Shown: piece after piece, positions 32,357 to 45,743 of the stretch | Position numbering within the stretch: position 1 is the first letter of the stretch | How the letters are laid out: the number at the start of each line of letters is the position of its first letter | Source of the DNA: Talinum fruticosum | Lineage: Eukaryota > Streptophyta > Magnoliopsida > Caryophyllales > Talinaceae | DNA length: 64,000 bases | Direction of reading: 5' to 3' | Assembly (NCBI GenBank): GCA_021018815.1 | Contig: JAITYX010000055.1 | Span: 3,905,422-3,969,421, forward strand | Program-made: the position numbers and the translations under genes | The notes under the pieces: model-generated | Database searches by the model: none | Seen by the model: only the letters and a program-made list of their open reading frames with translations | What the model was told of the DNA's origin: nothing

Positions 32357-32779
32357 AAAAAAACACTCTTTAAATATGATATTTTTATATAAAAGTAAAA
32401 GTGTAGCTCAAATAGTAACTAGGGCATCTAGCTAATAAGCGAACATGTTATGTTGTTTTATATGCATGCATATATGCCATTATATTATGGGTCCTTTAAG
32501 TATAAAAATGCAAGTCAATAAACAATATAAAGACTAAACTGTGTTATAGTGTTATATTTAATGATGTCATTCATCTGTTTATGATGTCTTGTACTTTTGA
32601 CATTATACGAAAATAGTTAATTATATCATATGCGGCGCCATATGAGCCATTTAACATATATAGGGAGGCAATACTTTGGTGATAATCATCAGTACCTGAG
32701 GAGGGGGAGTGTGGGTGAGGAAGCGATCGCCCCAGAGGCATGGGTGGTAATGTGCAAAGGGACAATTAATGCAAATCTC
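29854..32779 (-). pseudogene. TPS-2: TPS-a sesquiterpene synthase, probably pseudogene
   Basis: Exons: 32779(or nearer)-32696, 31887-31611, 31461-31089, 30939-30722, 30627-30489, and a fused last exon 30401-29854. It has HYHPCLWGDRFL at the N-terminus, DDTYD in exon 4 and GDIASHKIE in the last exon, where the first metal ligand (normally N or D) is G. Exon 1 has no in-frame ATG between an in-frame TAA and WGD. Exon 2 contains TAA where TPS-1 has CAA, near 31872-31874. Exon 4 lacks one A (needs AAAAA, minus strand, near 30929) and the last exon lacks one G (GGGG for GGGGG, near 30258). These two are homopolymer losses and could be consensus errors; the missing start and the TAA are not. The intron that other TPS genes have between HK and IE/FE is absent here. 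It is the nearest relative of TPS-1, and both lie on the minus strand flanking OCT4. Confidence 0.82.
32323..32354. repeat. (AT)n microsatellite in TPS-2 intron 1
   Basis: An uninterrupted AT run lies between exon 1 and exon 2 of TPS-2. Confidence 0.9.
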
Positions 32780-32951
32780 AATATTTTATTCTTAGATTAA
32801 TTGTTATAATCTGATTTTCTTAGGAAATATTTTGTTCTTTATGTAGATCATTTCTATTGATCATCATATTAGCCCCCAAATACACTTTAATTATAACTAC
32901 GCTATAAATTCGTAATTTATGTGCTCGGGACTCCTTAATAATTCATATCGG

Positions 32952-32956
<5 letters not shown>

Positions 32957-33022
<66 letters not shown>
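32957..33022. repeat. (TA)n microsatellite upstream of TPS-2
   Basis: About 33 TA units; a second run lies at 33160-33190. Both fall in the divergent interval between the minus-strand and plus-strand TPS groups. Confidence 0.95.
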
Positions 33023-33026
<4 letters not shown>

Positions 33027-33155
33027 TTTGCTCATCATTATTTTTCACATACTTCTACTTCCAACCTTTTTCATATATATATTATAGTTGTATACTTCTC
33101 ACGTCAATTAAAAAGTTATTTGTATATAATCAATTTTATCTCGGCTTATATGGTC

Positions 33156-33193
<38 letters not shown>

Positions 33194-35516
33194 ATTAAAA
33201 AGTTATTTGTATACTAACTTAAAAACGAAACAATAAAATAGAAGTGAACTCTTAACATCCAAGGTAGTTATTTAATATGGTACCTTATACTTCTTGTTCT
33301 ATATATTGTAACATATTTATAAACTTTAATACATCCCAAATTACTTCATATTCTAACTTTATATACCCCTTATTTTACACTTTATTTTAACTTTTCCCTT
33401 CTCCTACCTTCCTTACTCCCTAGGGTAACTTTTTTACTCTAACCCTTGAACATATCTTCATTTATATTTTTAATCTATATTTTTTCCCAAATAACACATA
33501 TAACAAAATTTCAAGATCATCTTTTCCTTCTCTCTATTTCTTTTCGTGTTTCTTCATCTACCAAGTAAAAAAACCTCCAAACTCTTCATGTTCTCCATAC
33601 CCCTTCCTTTCCTTATCATTATTTTTGGTGTGTTTCTTCTTGGTGCTTTAAGAGAGGAAAATCAACTCCTATTTATAGGGATTTCAAACCAATGCATGCA
33701 TGATACTTGTCAAGTTGTTTTTAGAAAACCATATGATAAAATCATGTGAATTTTTAAAAACTATGCCTAAACAAAACCATGGTTTTGGCAAATCCATGTG
33801 CAAGCTAAAACAATTGGCTTTTATATATATATATTTATTTGCTTTATTACTAAGTATGTATTTGACTTAACTTGACTTGACTTGATTATGACTTTGGCTT
33901 GACCAATTTTATATGATTAGGTAACTTATTAAATATAATGTCATTAGTTTTGACACTTGTGAATTAATTTAATGAACACATAATTCTAATTGTTTTTCTA
34001 AATATTAAGGCCAAGAAAAATATTATACGACCAATTAAATGACATACTCAAATCAAGTATTTATAAGCAAATATTCATAATTGATCTTATTTATTAAATT
34101 TATTTTTACCCTATTTATATAGAGCATATGTATATGTTTAAGTGTGTTACTATATTTTTTGTAAAGTTATAAGGATGTAATTCTATTTTTATTATTTAGT
34201 ATTTGACATTTAATATTTAGCTCGATCATTTCATTAGTAACCTTATTTATCCAACATATGCATAAATTGTATGTTTGATCGAAGACATCCATGGTAGTTC
34301 GAGCCCTGCAAAAACAAACACTTATAAATTTTAAAATGAAGTGCACTCGCTCGATTAAGTTAGCTTAATTATTATTTAATAATATTAATTAGGGTAGGGT
34401 TGTTACAAAGTGAAGAATTTATCAGAATATTTATCTTAAACAAATTGAATCCTTACAGTAATCATCAGGTCTTGGTAATATTGATTTCAATAACTAAAAT
34501 TGGATAGTTTGCTCTAGATTCGTCCTTTTTTATTTTTTGGAAAGGAAAAATAAGTTTTAGAGTTGTAATTTAAGGGATTATTGTAATTTCACATGCTATT
34601 TTTGATCATATACTGTTGTGAGTAAGGAAAAATTCAGAAGTTATATTTTTAATTAACTACTTAAATTGTAGAATAATTGCATATTTATTTATTATGAGTT
34701 TTGATTGATTGAGTTCTCATTTAGTTTTGTGTATATAAATATGTGATACTATTACGGATCTGAAGTATAATAATTTTCTAAACATTATTAATAATTTTCT
34801 CAATTTTCTTAATTAATAATTTTTTAAGATCTATTACATTATTCCATGCATAGCACGGGTTCAAACTAATTTAAAAATAAATGATACTCGTAATTTGTTG
34901 AACCCTATTCGTGAAGACGTATCATACACATGATTTTACAATTGTGATAAATTATATGTATAAGTTGCACAATATTGCACACTTTAATTGTACTTTTTTA
35001 ATTTAAAATATAATATTATAACTTTTAAATTAAGATAAGATACTTAAGAGATGTCTTATGGATATATATATTTTGTTAATTTTTCATAGTTTTATAGATA
35101 ATTTAAAATATATTATTGAACGTAGTTAAAGTGACATATATGGTAAAATAAAGGGAGTGAGAAAAGACAATAGTACAATGTTTAGCCTAATTTACTAAAA
35201 TCTATGGTAAATGTTAAACTATCTCTTTACACTTTAACATGCAAAATGACAATGCTATCAAATTCTAATCCATATCTGCCAAAATTCTATTATATCCACT
35301 CCTTGCTATTCCTTTCCACTTCCCACTTCTTTTCTTCACCGAAAAGAACATGGCCTAAGCTGTTTAATTAAAAATCAAATTTTTTAAAAGGCTACTTTAC
35401 TAATTAGTACTTGATTAAGATACGGATATTATTTACATCATATATATGCACACTGAAATGAAAATCATAAAATCAAAAAATATTAAAAAATATGAATATA
35501 ATATACATTTTAAAAC

Positions 35517-35518
35517 CA

Positions 35519-35557
<39 letters not shown>

Positions 35558-35675
35558 TAAAATTAAATATAGAAGTAGATATGAGTCCACCACTATACTC
35601 AGACGGATATGAATATGAAATATAAATAATAATTTTTAAAAAATGAATATGGAAGCAGATATGACACCACCTTTC
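35517..35675. repeat. Two-unit tandem duplication, period about 83 bp
   Basis: Units start at 35517 and 35600, both with CAGACGGATAT, and both end in a GAAG(T/C)AGATATGA-type string followed by CCACC. The first unit has an expanded (AT)n block. Confidence 0.75.
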
Positions 35676-35870
35676 CCTGTTATTTGTTCCATCCGGATCC
35701 ATAGTCAAGATCCTCATTGGCTGACATGATAGGCACTATTTAGCCACGTGCTCTGTGCTGGTTTTTTTGGGTTTGGTCCTCACAATATATATATATATAT
35801 ATATTATCAATGTTGTCTGCATAATATTTCATTAGCTGTATTGATTGATGTTTTATTGCTTGAAATTACG

Positions 35871-35972
35871 GCATGTTTTATTTAGTAAAGTTAGTTATAA
35901 AAAATATACGAAGTTCGCAAAATAGTTGTAAAAACTGTAAGACTCTAAACTAACACTGAATAAAACAGGACC
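35871..35972. mobile_element. Small MITE (family 2), about 100 bp
   Basis: The 5' end GCATGTTTTATTTAGT and the reverse complement of the 3' end (GTCCTGTTTTATTCAGT) form terminal inverted repeats. The body is AT-rich and non-coding. A relative with CCTGTTCCATTTA ends lies at 47808-47935. Confidence 0.6.
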
Positions 35973-36534
35973 TAGAGATCTACTTTTGTTGATTTTTCAA
36001 TTGTAGGACCTCTCAATCCAGGAAACTAAAAACATGGCATCTCAGTTGATAAAAGTGATGACCCATTCAAAAGTAGTGGAATTGATAATCAACACTAGAA
36101 ACAAGGACTAACAATTATTTTGTATGCGACAAAGCTGCTGTACTTGGCTGTCATTTTGGAAGACCAATCATACCATCAAGGAAAGTGATGTAAATGCTCA
36201 AAGCAAACTCATCAAAGCTTCACAATATAGTGTTTAATTTATCATCAATTGTTTTTTTGATAGAACATTTGACACAATCTAGATACTACTAATCTTTGTA
36301 TAAAATCTCAATTTTTGAAACTATTAACGACAATTAAGTCTCTCATAATGTGTTTATTTCATATTAATTTTGATATGCATTATTGGAAAACAAAAAAATC
36401 GTCCCAAGATCATCTAAATCTGATTTTTGTTATCAGTGAACAGTACGGGAACATAAATATTATCAAGCTTTGATGAGTTTATACAATTTCTAACAATTAG
36501 ATTTTGAGAACATTATTAGAGAGGAAATACAAAA

Positions 36535-37015
36535 TTAGTCTCTATTAGCCACGAATGGTTCGAGGTATATGTCTCATATGCAAGTTCCTGGATGACATTG
36601 TTTCACTCGAGGTAAAAAAATGTACACAATTTAACAATAGTCGGTATTGATTATACATCATGTTAATCTGTAGAGCAAGTTTGAGGGATGTTATTCTACG
36701 ATATAATTTTTTTCATGCAGTTCGAGCAGGAAAGAACACAGATACCTTCAGCAGTAGAATGCACGTGTCAGGAGAATGGACACCCGGAGGAGGAGGCATG
36801 TTGGGAGCTCGATAGGCAGATAGAAAATGCATGGAAAGGATTTGAATGCTGCATTTTTGGATCATCAAATCGCTCTGATGCCTCTCCTTACTTGCGTCCT
36901 CAACTATGCTCGAGTTATCGAGCTGGTTTACAAGGTAGAAGATGGCTACACTAATTCTACCAGCACCAAGCGTTATCTAGTTTCGTTGCTGGTTGATCCC
37001 TTAGAAATTATATGA
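36535..37015 (+). pseudogene. TPS 3' fragment (end of exon 6, intron 6, exon 7)
   Basis: This is a partial copy of the end of TPS-3. It opens with the end of exon 6 (MVRGICLICKFLDDIVSLE), continues through an intron closely matching 42584-42685, and then exon 7 from FEQERTQIPSAVEC to VDPLEII and a stop at 37013-37015. An extra A in GGAAAGGATTT near 36838 shifts the frame, and the residue after the motif serine is L where TPS-3 has H. Exons 1-5 are absent upstream. It is a truncated tandem duplicate and cannot encode an enzyme. Confidence 0.88.
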
Positions 37016-37539
37016 CCAGGAGGCGAGTTCAGAATAAATCTTCACGATGAAGAGAAAATGAACCTTGATTGTATTTGGCTATTTCTTCTTAATTATTATG
37101 CAGTATTTGACGGAATAAAACCATTGATTTTCCATTATGGTAAGTTTATGATGTGCAAAATAAGAATCCCTAATGATGAAGTCCACCAAATTGAATCCAC
37201 CATGGCCATCTACCAATACCTTAAGCTCATCTGCCAAGACTGATCTCTGAGTTTCAACATAAAGGTTTCATCACCTACATATTTAAATATTATTTTAAAA
37301 GTTGTTTGAAATTTGCGATTTTCACGAAGTTGATTGAATATCAACAGCACAATGATTTACAGGATATATTTTTCTCTACTCTAGGTGAACTTTTTGATAG
37401 TGCATTTTTACTATAATTAAAATTATAACTGAAATAATTCAACTTGCTTAGTTACAATAGATGGACAGTTAGATTGTAACAAATCTTTGTCGGAAAGATG
37501 GAGGAAAAAGATGAAAAAAAAAGGAATGAAAGGGATCCT

Positions 37540-38135
37540 CTTCATGCATTTCATGTGAAAAACTTCGACAAATCACTAGTTAAGAATGTGATAGTGGGGT
37601 AGACCTCAACAGCACCCACAATTAATTGTGAGAGTTAGGGTTTCTCTCATTTTTGTAGGAGTTGGAGTTTCTCTCCTTGTGAGAGTCTTGTTTCTCGCCT
37701 TTGTGTGAGTCATTTCTCTTGTCAATGTATGCAAGTTTTATTAGGATTGTTGATTCGATTGGATGGTATATTTTTGATATTTTTATCAATTAGTTTCATT
37801 GATTTTGATTGAGAATGATTCAACAGATGAAATTTCATATGGCTCGATCAAAGTGATAATTCTTTCATTTTGGATCTATTATATCATATAGAGATCTATT
37901 TTATGAAATTATACAATAACTCGTCGATGTTCGGGAAAGACATGTTGAAGTCAAAGAACATAGATTATGATCGGATTGATGCTATACAAGTATAGAGTCG
38001 AGTGTAAGTATATTTACCATTAATTTTGTCGAAATAGAGATTTGTTTTGATATTTTAGATTTATTCTTGTTAGAGAATTATCTTTGTAGATGTCGTATAA
38101 TTTTTTATTAATGAAATTTCTTTTTCAATCAAAAA
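37540..38135 (+). mobile_element. Possible LINE 3'-end remnant
   Basis: The segment ends in TTAATGAAATTTC, a T run and CAATCAAAAAA, an ending often seen at the 3' end of plant L1 elements. The stretch before it is gene-like in composition but has many stops. No reverse transcriptase motif is visible. Confidence 0.3.
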
Positions 38136-39160
38136 ATACCTTATTAGTTGTAGATGGCAATTAGCTCAACTGGTAAAATTTTTAAAAATTATTACCGAAA
38201 ATCCAAGTTTCTGCCTCATTCACCCTAAACAAAAAATCTAGATAGTTGATAAAAAAATAAAGAATCTAGTTAGAAAATGATGTGAAATTCTGATGCTAAT
38301 CTAGTTAGAAAATATTGTGAAAATTTGGGAGGGGAGAGAAAAAAGATCAAAATTACTGTAAATTGGAATTTGTTATGGAGCAGCTTGGATGAAGAAAATC
38401 ACGAGGAGATACATTTTTCTAGACTACTCTTAGGATTTTTGGAAATTAATATAAAATATATAAAATGCCCCTCTTTTCTTTCAAAAGGAGAAAAAAAGAA
38501 AAAAAGAAACACCCTTCCTCCTCCGCACCTCTCTTTATTCTCATTTTTTCTTATATTCGAATTTAAAGTATTAAAGAGAATTTACTAATTCACTTAATAA
38601 TATCAACTAAGTTACAAGATGTCTTCGACTCAAAAAAAAAAAAAAAAAAAAAGTTACAAGATATCTTAATGCTACTATATCATCAATTCCAAACAACACC
38701 TCAACATAAAATTTTTTCTTAAAAATAATCATATCAAATAATTATTATTTTATTTTTCTTTACTCTTTCTTTTCATCCTTATTCTCACAGTCATTTTAGA
38801 TATACTAATTAAATGGATACAAAAATTTTACTTACACGAAGTGCAATTTAAATCCACCAATTACGATGAATTAGTATATTTTAAGTATACTTTTTGTCAG
38901 TAAGAATAGAGTTATTGTCGTTCTTATAACAAAATATCCGACATACTGTCTTATCCTATGTTATTCTTGTCCTTTCTTACTTTTATTAACATCACTTTAA
39001 GTGGACCCTAATACTCTAAATAATTTGCCAACTGCTCTCCATTGCAGGGAAATAATTATAGGTACGTATGATTATATTATATTATATATTATAATGATTA
39101 AAAGCTAAGATATCTAATGCCTATCTTCATCTACCACCATGTATTTTGGTCCCCTAGAAG

Positions 39161-39170
39161 TAGTATAAAA
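39161..39170 (+). promoter_or_regulatory. TATA box of TPS-3
   Basis: AGTATAAAATGC lies about 100 bp before the ATG at 39265, a normal distance for a plant gene with a short 5' leader. Confidence 0.55.
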
Positions 39171-39264
39171 TGCATATCTAATGCCAAAGGAAAGCAAACG
39201 TTCAGGCAAAACTAATTCCTCATAAAAATTATATTCCAAGTTAATTTATTTGAATTGAATTATC

Positions 39265-39384
39265 ATGGAAAATTCATCTGCCCAAAATGGTTCACCAAAG
39301 GAAGTAAAACATCTTTATGTTGCTCAGTACCACCCAGACCTCTGGGGCGACCACTTCATCAACCACATTCCTACTCCTCAGGTA

Positions 39385-39450
<66 letters not shown>

Positions 39451-40309
39451 GGAGAATTCTTTTTTCGATTAATAAATGTACTCAAAGGTAGATGAGCCAA
39501 ACATAATCTAACAATTACAAGTAACCGTATATAGTGATATAGATAACTACGAAAAATATAATCATACCATTACTATTATCGTCACATTGACACCATATAG
39601 TGATATAGATATAGGCTGCAAAACTTCTTAAAAGACAAACGAAAAGTTAAATTACTAGAAGAACGTCGTATTTTTGGGTTTTGAATAAGTTCTCGATGTT
39701 TTGTGAGACATTATGAAAAATATGACTTTTATCAATATGGTTACTTTTGTTGGTATAAGTTTTCTTTCTGTTGCTAGAAGGTTTTTCCAACATAAATTTA
39801 TCTGTCACTAAAGTGGAAAGTTGCTCACTTATTTTGTACTGGGAAGTTGTGGAGGTCTAAAATTAGAGAGCTAAGATCTTAAGTGAGTTAACATGTTCAC
39901 TGAAAGTTACTTAGGGTCTGTTCTAGTTACATAAAGAAAACACGTATAAATAAAAAATAAAAATAAAAATGAACAGAAATGAACAAAGAAGAATAGAAAC
40001 GAACGAAAAGAACAAAACGAAGTAATGAAAAGAGAAAAATAAATAGAAACAAACAGAACCTAACATGAATAAACAGAAATAACGAACAAAAATAAATAGA
40101 AAAATAGAAATAGATAATGATTTTTATGTAACTTCAAACAGCACTCTTAATGCTCGTTATTGTTTCATTGTTGATAGTATCTAATCCTACCTTGACACTT
40201 CACGCTAACTTTCATATCGGTGGTCTAACTTAATTTAAGCCATTTTAATTTAAGTTAATTTAGTATTTTTATATTTATATATTGTAATTATATGAATAGA
40301 TTTGTTTCT

Positions 40310-40353
<44 letters not shown>

Positions 40354-42978
40354 TAATTTTTAAAATTTTTTTTAATATTTAATAATCTTTGATATTAGCT
40401 AATGTGCTTATTTTTATTTGTTTCAGAAAACTCTTCATTTTTTACAAAATGATTTTATGAAAAATATTTTAGTAGAGAATCGATCTCTTTGACACGATAA
40501 GTATTTATAGGAATAAGGTTGTGCATATATGAACCTCTCCAAACCTCACATAAACGGGATAACACAAAGAGTTGTAATTCTTACAGCAGTATATTACTCC
40601 CAACATTTTGTCATGAATTTATTATAGGCGTATGTAATGACCTTATCACATTATATTGTTGTTAATTATAATCATAGGACGTGGTAAGCCAAAACGAGCA
40701 TGAAGTTGATGAGCTGAAAAAGGAGGTCAGGAAAAAGCTTGTGACTAACGTTGAAGATCTAAAGGACAGGCTCGTCTTCATAGATGCAATAGAGCGGCTT
40801 GGGGTGGCATATCACTTTGAAGAAGAAATACACATCATTCTCCAACAATTTCATCACCAAGATTATCTTCTCTATGAGAATGACCTCCATTTTGTTTCTC
40901 TTAGATTTCGTCTATTAAGGCAACGTCGTTTTTATGCTTCTTCTGGTAAGATACTATCCAAAAGGGTCGAGTATCCGATCCTGCTTTTCCCTAGATATAA
41001 GTGACATTTAGACTTATTCATTTTATGCATCCGACACAAATAACTTTCCTCAGGCTTTCCTTAATCTTATTGCAGATGTATTCACAAAATTCAAAGACAA
41101 GGATAGATTCAAGGCAAGGGATGCACAAGACTTATTAAGTTTATATGAAGCAACATATCTAAGGGTGCATGGAGAAGACATATTAGAAGAAGCTCTTGAG
41201 TTTACTAAAACTAAACTTCAAGAATTGGAACCTCACCTTGAACCTTCTCTAGCCAAGCAAGTCCTGCATGCCCTATCACGGCCTATGCGCAAAGCTGTTC
41301 CGAGACTATACGCAAGGGAATTCATGTCTTTCTACCAGGAAGATGAGTTGCACGACGAAGTCCTCCTCAAATTTGCAATGCTCGATTTCAACCTGCTACA
41401 AAGGCAACACGTACAAGAATTAAGTACTGTTTCAAGGTACCGGCCTTTACTACGTCTTCCAGCTAATTAAAAGAACGCTCAAACTTCCGAAAATTGTTAA
41501 TCAGTTTTTCCTAAGGCAATTAGCATCCATAAATGTTGTTGTTTTCCTCATTCTGTCCCTTTTCCAGATGGTGGAAAAAGCTAGATGTGGTGGTGAACTT
41601 TCCATTTTCAAGAGATAGGATAGCAGAATGCTACTTTTGGATGATTGGAGCTCACTATGAACCTCAATTCGCCTCGGCCAGGAAATTCGTCACCAAAATA
41701 ATTGCCTTAACTACAATTCTCGACGATCTCTTTGACAACGTCTATGGCATACAGGAGGAATTAGAGCTTTTCACCCAAGCAATTCAGAGGTAATCCTTAA
41801 TTTCACACGTACAATTATGTGCCTCTCCATTCCGAAAATATTGCCCTTTTATGATTTTATAATTTTACTAATAATTATAAGATGATGCTCGATCTTAAGT
41901 ATTTTTCAAAATAAATCCAGTAGATGAACTAATAAACCTTCAGCACAGAAATAGAGAGAACATTTGATCTTATATTTTTCCTAGATGGGAGATGAACGCC
42001 ATGGATAAGCTGCCCAAGTACATGAAGATTTGGTTCCAAGCTTTACTCGAAGTATATGACGAAATGGCAGAAGAACTAGCAACCATTGGGGGAGATCATC
42101 TACAATCTGCTATGCCAAAAATGCAGTAAGCATATTACTTCACGATTTCAGAATTGTTTCAGAATCATTTTACGTGTGATGACTAGCTTGTAGAGACGTC
42201 CTTTTTTCCCCTCTAGACATCTCATGGTAAAGTTTACGTAAGATGGTAAAACCTAAAATTTATACGTTTTATTCCTACCTAAAATTTAGGATAAATCATT
42301 GATTTGATTAATTTGTGGGCAGATGAAAGATACGGTGAAAACCTATCACGAGGAATCAAAATGGCTGATAGATTATCAAACTAAGAAGTTGACACCAACG
42401 ATGGAAGAGTATATGGACATTGCGTTTCCTAGCACTACTTATCCTATGCTTACAATGGCATCTTTTGTCGGAATGGGAGAGATTACAACAAAGCAAGCCT
42501 TCCACTGGTTGATCAATAAGCCAAGAATGGTTCGAGCTATATGTCTCATATGCAGGTTCATGGATGACATAGTTTCACACGAGGTAAAAAAATGTACACA
42601 AATTAACAAGTCGGTATTGATTATTGATCATGTTAATGTGTAGAGAAGTTTGAGGGATGATATTTTACGACATTTTTTTATGCAGTTTGAGCAGCAAAGA
42701 CAACATATACCTTCAGCAGTCGAATGCATGTGTCAGGAGAATGGAGTCTCAGAGGAGGAGGCATGTGAGGAGCTCAATAAGCAGATCGAAAATGCATGGA
42801 AGGATTTAAATGCTGCATTTTTGATCCTGAAAGCCCTCCGATGCCTCTTCTTACTTGCGTCCTCAACTATGCTCGAGTTATCGAGCTGGTTTACAAGGTA
42901 GAAGATGGCTACTCTAATTCTACCAACACCAAGCGTTATCTAGTTTCGTTGCTCGTTGATCCCTTAGAAATTACATGA
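39265..42978 (+). CDS. TPS-3: TPS-a sesquiterpene synthase, two apparent frameshifts
   Basis: Predicted cytosolic enzyme that ionises and cyclises farnesyl diphosphate; the product cannot be predicted. Exons: 39265-39381, 40678-40945, 41076-41436, 41568-41789, 41985-42125, 42323-42583, 42686-42978. It starts MENSSAQNG with no transit peptide and has [10 protein letters not shown] in place of RR(X8)W. The RDR motif lies at about residues 264-266, the aspartate-rich motif DDLFD at about 301-305, and the NSE/DTE-type motif DDIVSHEFE at the exon 6/7 junction. Two frame problems exist. In exon 5 the G run after ACCATT has five Gs, where frame requires three or six. In exon 7 TTTTTGATCC lacks one G of TTTTTGGATCC (near 42823). 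Everything else is conserved, including the C-terminus VDPLEIT. Corrected length is about 554 residues. I judge it a functional gene with consensus errors, but cannot exclude recent decay. Confidence 0.88.
39390..39446. repeat. (TA)n microsatellite directly after the TPS-3 exon 1 donor
   Basis: The TA run begins 8 bases after the GT donor of exon 1. Confidence 0.95.
39915..40144. mobile_element. MITE (family 3) in TPS-3 intron 1
   Basis: Terminal inverted repeats: the left end GTCTGTTCTAGTTACATAAA matches the reverse complement of the right end (GTGCTGTTTGAAGTTACATAAA) at most positions. The interior is a purine-rich degenerate array of GAACAGAAAT/AATAAATAGAAA units. A related half-element lies at about 48798-48870. 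Confidence 0.7.
40313..40353. repeat. (AAT)n microsatellite in TPS-3 intron 1
   Basis: About 13 AAT units. Confidence 0.95.
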
Positions 42979-45347
42979 TAAAATCATAATAAATCTACAT
43001 CAAAGAGGAAATCATCAACTTTATGTTTGGCTGTTTTTCTCGGTAATTGCATGCGGTGATAGATATATCATGGACCAAGAATATAATGTACCTGTTGATT
43101 GTTGCGCTTATGTTCGTGTATGACTATATTGTTTCATCAACTTCGCCTTCAAGAGTACACTATATTATGGTCTTGGTTGATCAATGGTATTCCCAATATA
43201 TTATATTACGTAGATAGTGTTAGAGTATAAATTTATTCATGGACCTTCAATCATCAGTTTAACTTTTTGGTTGAGTTGGTTATTAAACAGATAAATTTGG
43301 TTCGTAGCTTATTGTTTTGATTAAATGGCTGGTTGGAAGAAAATAATTTTTCAAAAAGGATCGCGATTCATGGAGGCCGATGACGGAAAACCTCCCCAAA
43401 AACAAAAAAACTAATGATAAGTAATGGCTTTTTCGATAATTAATTGGTCTTCTCCCCTGGGCCCTGAAATTGCATTTCACAAAAGAAAATTGAAAGCATA
43501 CAAATCCTCTCAAATGTTACAGAAAAGTGAAATGACATGTGTCTTATATCAGACACATTTTTAAGTGTTTTCTCTTAACTTAAAAATTATTATATTATGT
43601 AATGAACTAAAAATAAATGGTATGATCGAATAATATAATTGTATTATAACTTACAAATTATGTAAAATATTCATTTTATCCATTAGTTTTTATATTTGTA
43701 AAATTATGTGTGTGACATGATACACCTTTTAGGTAGGGTGTCATTTGATACTTGTCAAAATAGTCGACGATTATTAAAGTTTTATCTTTATAATTAATTA
43801 TTATTAAAAAAATAGTGATTTTGAACCATATAAAATACATTGATACATGTCAAAATAAGACATTTTAAAAGTGTTTTCATACAAGATATATCATCTTCCC
43901 CGCCATAATTTTAGCTCCTTAATTACTATGTTATATTATATTCTATTCCGTTATCCACATCCTCTTTTGTTCCTTTCTCCTCCCCTCCCCCACCCCCTCA
44001 AAAAAAGAAAAAGAAAAATAAAATTCTCTACTTTAGAATAGTTCATCCATTTCAAAATACTTATTTTAAGATTATGTGAGGAAATATCAATGAAACACAA
44101 AATCATGACAAAATGTATGTTAAAAGATCGAGTTGTCCTAATATTTCATTAGAAATAAAGAAAATCAATGAAAAAAAAATAAAATATAATTAATAAAAAA
44201 TAAAATTAATAAATTAATCATTAATATGTCATTAAAATTATAAATTTTTGAAGATTTTTATATATAACATTTTCTTAGCCAACGGTGGCATTCACCATAT
44301 TTAAAATTGGACATTGGGAGGGTATGGATGGAGAATATCGGGTCATACCTACACAACACTTCATCCATAAACCAAATTGGGCCTTCTATACCAGCCCATA
44401 GCCTTGATGTTCAAAATGGGCCGTACCCATGTGGGTCGTACTACACTATGGATATCCATGGGCTTAAGCTAATGTTGGTACGCATCATTTTTTTCTTTTT
44501 CCAATTAATATTTTGTTAGGGCTCCTCCGTGCCCCCACCATTGTTCAATGCATTTTTTAAAAAAATAATAATAATTGCAAAACTCTAATTCGCTATCCCC
44601 CCCAATGAACATATGCTTAAATTGGGCCATATGAATATTTGCATTTGGGCTAAACGTAATTAATCAATCATAGAAATAATTAATGACCAGCTAAATCAGA
44701 CCAATATTATTATTATATGTTACCACCCTATCCTTAAAATTTACCGTATAAAAAGGTCGGGGACAAATTCAAATAAAAAAGTTATGTAATTTACTCCTTC
44801 TATTTTATAATATCTATCACTTTATAATCTCGATAACATATCTATAATTTAATATATTTACACTTATTAATTATTTTTTTCTTCTTATTTTTCTCATTTC
44901 TAATGACATCCTATGAATGTGTCTTTCAATCATAATTTTTCTTAAAATTAACTCCATCTTGATATTTTTTAAATAGTTTAAAACAACAAATAAATTGAAT
45001 TAGAAGCATTAACATCAAATAGCAATATATTTAAATTGACAATACAAAAGCTAAATTCATTCAGTTGAACGAAATTATATCAATTAAGTTAAAGCAACCC
45101 CCCTTTGTCTCTATGATGTGTGGATTTCTAGAAATAAAAGATCATTTTCCATTTAAATATAGATAATTATCCATTTTCCATCAATTATCTATTGTTAGTG
45201 GGTATTATCCAACCAATTAGAATGAATAAGGGTGGATATCCATCTAATAGTTACAAATTCAAACCCCTATTTTTAGGGCACAATATTATGTACACAGAGG
45301 CAACTCATGTAAGATGAGCTTTTTAGTAGAATAAATAGGACGATATA

Positions 45348-45743
45348 GGCCATGTTCGGTAAAATGAGCTATTTGAGTAGTGGATACATGTTTGTTTAGT
45401 TAATAAGCTGTTAGATTTTAGTTGTTCGCAGATAGCTATTCAAGTAAGTGGTTGAATAAATGTGTTTGGTAAATTTAATGATTGAGTTAGTTGATTATTG
45501 TAAATTGACTAAAAGGATATAGATAATTTTGCCAAATATAAATTAATGAAGGGATATTTTTGTCAAAAAATATATGAAACGCTACTTTTAAATTTAAAAA
45601 GTTAATATTAGTAGCTTTTCGGAAAAACTACTTGAAACGCTACTTAAAATACTAGCTTAACAAACACTAATATTTGATTGATTACTATTTTGATTTGGTC
45701 AAAATGCTAAAAATTACTTCAAACGCCTTTGTCGAATAGGGTC
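45348..45743 (+). mobile_element. MITE family 1, copy B
   Basis: Begins GGCCATGTTCGGTAAA and ends GTCGAATAGGGTC; the ends are imperfect inverted repeats. It is the reverse complement equivalent of 13820-14255 and shares its 5' part with 58527-58942. Length is 396 bp and it is non-coding. Confidence 0.78.

Larger units (their letters stand above)
33191..36534. other. Divergent intergenic interval between the two TPS groups
   Basis: AT-rich DNA with no supported gene. It contains a tandem duplication (35517-35675), a small MITE (35871-35972) and further AT runs at 35522-35552 and 35784-35805. The 67-codon frame near 33546 has a hydrophobic stretch but no recognisable family and I do not call it. 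Confidence 0.6.

Noticed and set aside
32919..33236. Long frame encoding alternating Tyr-Ile
   Set aside because: It is translation of the (TA)n microsatellites.
33546..33749. 67-codon frame with a hydrophobic start in the divergent TPS interval
   Set aside because: AT-rich, no recognisable family, no splice or promoter context; probably chance.
37058..37243. 61-codon frame after the TPS fragment
   Set aside because: Some codon-like texture near its end, but no family resemblance and no splice context I can defend.
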